From NCBI GenBank assembly GCA_902470265.1, contig CABRFW010000099.1:1-6474 (forward strand): a stretch of DNA of 6,474 nt, written 5' to 3'. Below are positions 4,173-6,474 of the stretch, in pieces. The DNA comes from an uncultured Collinsella sp. GTDB lineage: Bacteria > Actinomycetota > Coriobacteriia > Coriobacteriales > Coriobacteriaceae. The stretch's first letter is position 1; the number at the start of each line of letters is the position of its first letter. The notes under the pieces are model-generated. The model worked only from the letters and a program-made list of their open reading frames with translations, was not told where the DNA came from and made no database searches. The position numbers and the translations under genes were made by a program.

Positions 4173-6474
4173 ATGCTGCAGAAAATCCAACGTTTTGGCG
4201 GAGCCATGTTCGCGCCCGCCATGCTGTTTTCTATATCAGGCCTCATGGTCGGCATCTCCGCCCTCGCCACGACCGTAGACATCGTCGGTGACCTCGCCGT
4301 ATACGGAACCCCTTGGTACGTTTTCTGGACCATCATCCAGCGCGGCTCGTGGACGGTCTTTAAACGTCTCCCGCTCCTTTTTGCCGTAGCGTTGCCTATC
4401 GGTCTTGCCCAAAAGCAACCGGCACGCTGCTGCCTCGAGGCGCTTGTGGCCTATTTTGCCTATTGCTTCTTTTTGAGCGAGATCATTAAGCTGAGCGGAG
4501 ACAACCTTGGGCTTAAGTACCCATCATCTTTGACCCCCGCCAGCGGTATCACCGTCATCGACGGCATCAAGACGCTCGACACCGGCATTATCGGCCCGCT
4601 GGCGGTATCGGCAACCGTCGTCGCCATCCATGACCGCTTCTACGATGCCAAGGTTCCCGATTGGCTCGGCACCTTCTCGGGTTCCTCGCTGGTCTACCTC
4701 ATCAGCTTTTTTGCCGTGTTTGCCCTTGCCGCCATCTCGGCCGCCATCGTGCCCTTCGCATACGCTGTAACCGAAACGCTGCGCCACGCACTTGCGGGCG
4801 TCGGCCCCTTCGGCGTGGGCATCTTTGTGTTTTTGGAGCGAGCACTCGAGCCCATGGGGCTGCACCACCTGCTCTATATGCCCATCTATTACGACAATCT
4901 GGTCATTCACGACGGTATTTACGCCACGTGGACCAACCTGCTCCCCATTCTCTCCCATAGCACGCGCCCTTTAAATGAACTTGCGCCCTGGGCAGGTTTT
5001 ACCGCCACCGGCTGGGGCAAGCTCTTTGGCCTTCCCGCCATCGCGGCAGCATTCTATTTCACCGCCAAACCCGAACGCCGCGCCGGCCTTAAGGTCATCC
5101 TTTTGCCCGCCATCGTCGCCTCGGTGGTCTGCGGTGTCACCGAGCCGCTCGAGTTTCTCTTTATGTTCACCTATCCTGGACTCTTTTTGCTCTACGCCGT
5201 CCTATCCTCCTGCCTTGCCATGACCATGAACTTCTTTGGCATCGTCGGCATCTTCTCGGGCGGTCTCATGGAAATGACGGCCTTCAACTTCATCCCACTC
5301 ATGCGAATGCATGCCAGCTCCTACCTTTTGGCGCTCGGTATCGGTCTTGCCTTTAGCCTCATCTTTTTTGTTAGTTTTCGAGCACTCATCTTGGTCTATG
5401 ACCTTAAGACGCCGGGCCGCGAGGATCATGCCTCCAATCGCGCGGCAATCGATCGTTTAACGGGAAGCGGCTTTGTCAAGGAGCAATCCCCCAATGGCGA
5501 GGTCAGTATTCAATCCGATCAAGATCACGTCCTCGCTGAGCGGGTAATTCAGCTTTTAGGTGGCGTTGGCAATATCGTGGGCGCAACCAACTGCGCCACG
5601 CGCCTGCGCGTCGAGGTCGCAGACCCTTCCATCGTTGCAGATAATGCGTCGTTTGTCGCGGTGGGCGCCAAGGGCCTCATCATTACGGGCAAGACCGCCC
5701 AGGTGATTATCGGCATCTCCGTTCCCCGCGTTAAAGAGCATTTTGACCAGATCATGGGCCTCGAGCCGGGATTTGTGCCCACCACCTCGGCCTCCCCTTC
5801 CGCCAGCGCAGCCCATAAGCGCGGCGATATCTGCTTCTTCGATATCGACGGAACACTCGCCTGGCAAGACCCTCGAGTGGCACAAGAGCTTCCCGAGAGC
5901 GAGCGAGACCTCTCCCCCTATCCCAATGAAGCGGTCTCGCAAGCCATCCGTGATTTTGTCGCCAAGGGCAATATGGCGTTTATCTGCACAGGGCGCACGC
6001 TGAGCTGCATCCATCCAAAGCTGCTCGAGCTGCCCTGGACCGGCATCGTCTGCCTCGCGGGTGGCTATGTCGAACTTGAGGGACACGTGATTCGCGATTT
6101 GGCGATGACGCCCGGCATGCTGCAGCGCCTTGCTCCCATTCTTGAGCAATCGGACGAAGTGATTCGTTTTGAGGGACTCAATGGCGTCGTTCGCATGAGT
6201 GCCGATGCGCCCGACGCCCCCGGATACGCCCGCACCGTGGGCGATGCAATTACGCAGCTGCAACATTACAGCGCCTACAAGATCTTAATGTCCACGTCGC
6301 TTGCCAACCGCATCGCTCAGGATCAAGCGTTTGAGCCACTGCTCTGCTTTAACGAGCTCGAGCTCGAAGTGACCGAGATTTCGCCTCGCGAATGCACCAA
6401 GCGCGAGGGTATCCAGTCCGTACTCGACGCCCTCGATCCCCACCACGGAACCGTATACGGCATCGGCGACGCCA
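4173..6474 (+). CDS. PTS EIIC-EIIB transporter (alpha-glucoside/maltose type) fused to a Cof-type HAD phosphatase (3' end outside window)
   Basis: One open frame of 767 codons to the window edge, with no stop or frameshift. Residues 1-417 are a glucose-superfamily PTS EIIC membrane domain, closest in motifs to MalP/GlvC-type alpha-glucoside permeases: 'QRFGGAMFAPAMLF', 'GIKTLDTGIIGP', 'GLHH' with H231/H232, and 'GVTEPLEF' with the conserved E324. A hydrophilic linker leads to EIIB (about 449-525), with the phosphorylated Cys474 in NCATRLRV. EIIA is absent. After a Ser/Thr/Ala linker (529-551) comes a HAD domain: motif I DIDGT with D557 and D559, motif II CTGRT with T606, motif III K743 in 'TKREGI', and motif IV starting GD at 765-766 where the window stops. 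The long span between motifs II and III fits a C2-type cap, as in Cof-like sugar phosphatases. Perhaps 50-60 residues are missing. It would import and phosphorylate a sugar, and possibly dephosphorylate it. Domain calls are firm; substrate and coupled function are inferred. Confidence 0.92.
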   Translation, partial: MLQKIQRFGGAMFAPAMLFSISGLMVGISALATTVDIVGDLAVYGTPWYVFWTIIQRGSWTVFKRLPLLFAVALPIGLAQKQPARCCLEALVAYFAYCFFLSEIIKLSGDNLGLKYPSSLTPASGITVIDGIKTLDTGIIGPLAVSATVVAIHDRFYDAKVPDWLGTFSGSSLVYLISFFAVFALAAISAAIVPFAYAVTETLRHALAGVGPFGVGIFVFLERALEPMGLHHLLYMPIYYDNLVIHDGIYATWTNLLPILSHSTRPLNELAPWAGFTATGWGKLFGLPAIAAAFYFTAKPERRAGLKVILLPAIVASVVCGVTEPLEFLFMFTYPGLFLLYAVLSSCLAMTMNFFGIVGIFSGGLMEMTAFNFIPLMRMHASSYLLALGIGLAFSLIFFVSFRALILVYDLKTPGREDHASNRAAIDRLTGSGFVKEQSPNGEVSIQSDQDHVLAERVIQLLGGVGNIVGATNCATRLRVEVADPSIVADNASFVAVGAKGLIITGKTAQVIIGISVPRVKEHFDQIMGLEPGFVPTTSASPSASAAHKRGDICFFDIDGTLAWQDPRVAQELPESERDLSPYPNEAVSQAIRDFVAKGNMAFICTGRTLSCIHPKLLELPWTGIVCLAGGYVELEGHVIRDLAMTPGMLQRLAPILEQSDEVIRFEGLNGVVRMSADAPDAPGYARTVGDAITQLQHYSAYKILMSTSLANRIAQDQAFEPLLCFNELELEVTEISPRECTKREGIQSVLDALDPHHGTVYGIGDA

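Noticed and set aside
5754..5840. Separate HAD gene starting at the internal ATG at 5754
   Set aside because: There is no stop before it, no good ribosome binding site upstream, and the reading frame from EIIB continues through a flexible linker, so a fusion is the simpler reading.
5556..6266. Minus-strand open frame opposite the EIIB-HAD region
   Set aside because: The plus frame carries EIIB and HAD catalytic motifs; the minus frame shows no motif, start signal or promoter.

Overview
The window looks like chromosomal DNA from a GC-rich, fermentative, gut-type Actinomycetota, most plausibly a Coriobacteriia relative such as Collinsella. This is inferred from codon use (C/G at third positions), a twin-arginine lipoprotein signal on the sugar-binding protein, and the pairing of ABC and PTS sugar uptake. 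No rRNA or other marker gene is present, so the assignment is tentative.

Layout: positions 1-2922 hold the first three genes of a carbohydrate ABC importer operon on the minus strand. In transcription order these are a Tat-type lipoprotein solute-binding protein, a MalF-type permease and a MalG-type permease that runs off the left edge. A GC-rich hairpin lies between the binding protein and the first permease, and the two permeases overlap as TAATG. Positions 2923-3228 form a non-coding control region with leader hairpins, candidate promoters, two operator-like palindromes and the strong terminator of the next gene. Positions 3229-3948 encode a GntR/HutC-family regulator (minus strand, UTRA domain, TreR-like). 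Positions 3949-4172 are a divergent promoter region rich in palindromes. From 4173 to the right edge one uninterrupted plus-strand frame encodes a PTS permease of the alpha-glucoside/maltose type (EIIC then EIIB) fused to a Cof-type HAD phosphatase domain; its 3' end lies outside the window.

How it may work: a motif close to TTGTTTRAAC(AA) occurs twice upstream of the ABC operon and twice in the gntR/PTS divergent region, so one TreR-like regulator may control two routes for the same sugar class. Regulators of this type often sense a phosphorylated sugar. The PTS half would make that phosphosugar, and the fused phosphatase could remove the phosphate again, either feeding an unphosphorylated intracellular pathway shared with the ABC importer or tuning the inducer level. 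The EIICB-HAD fusion and its coupling to a TreR-like switch are the most interesting items here. Substrate, shared control and phosphatase role are inferences.
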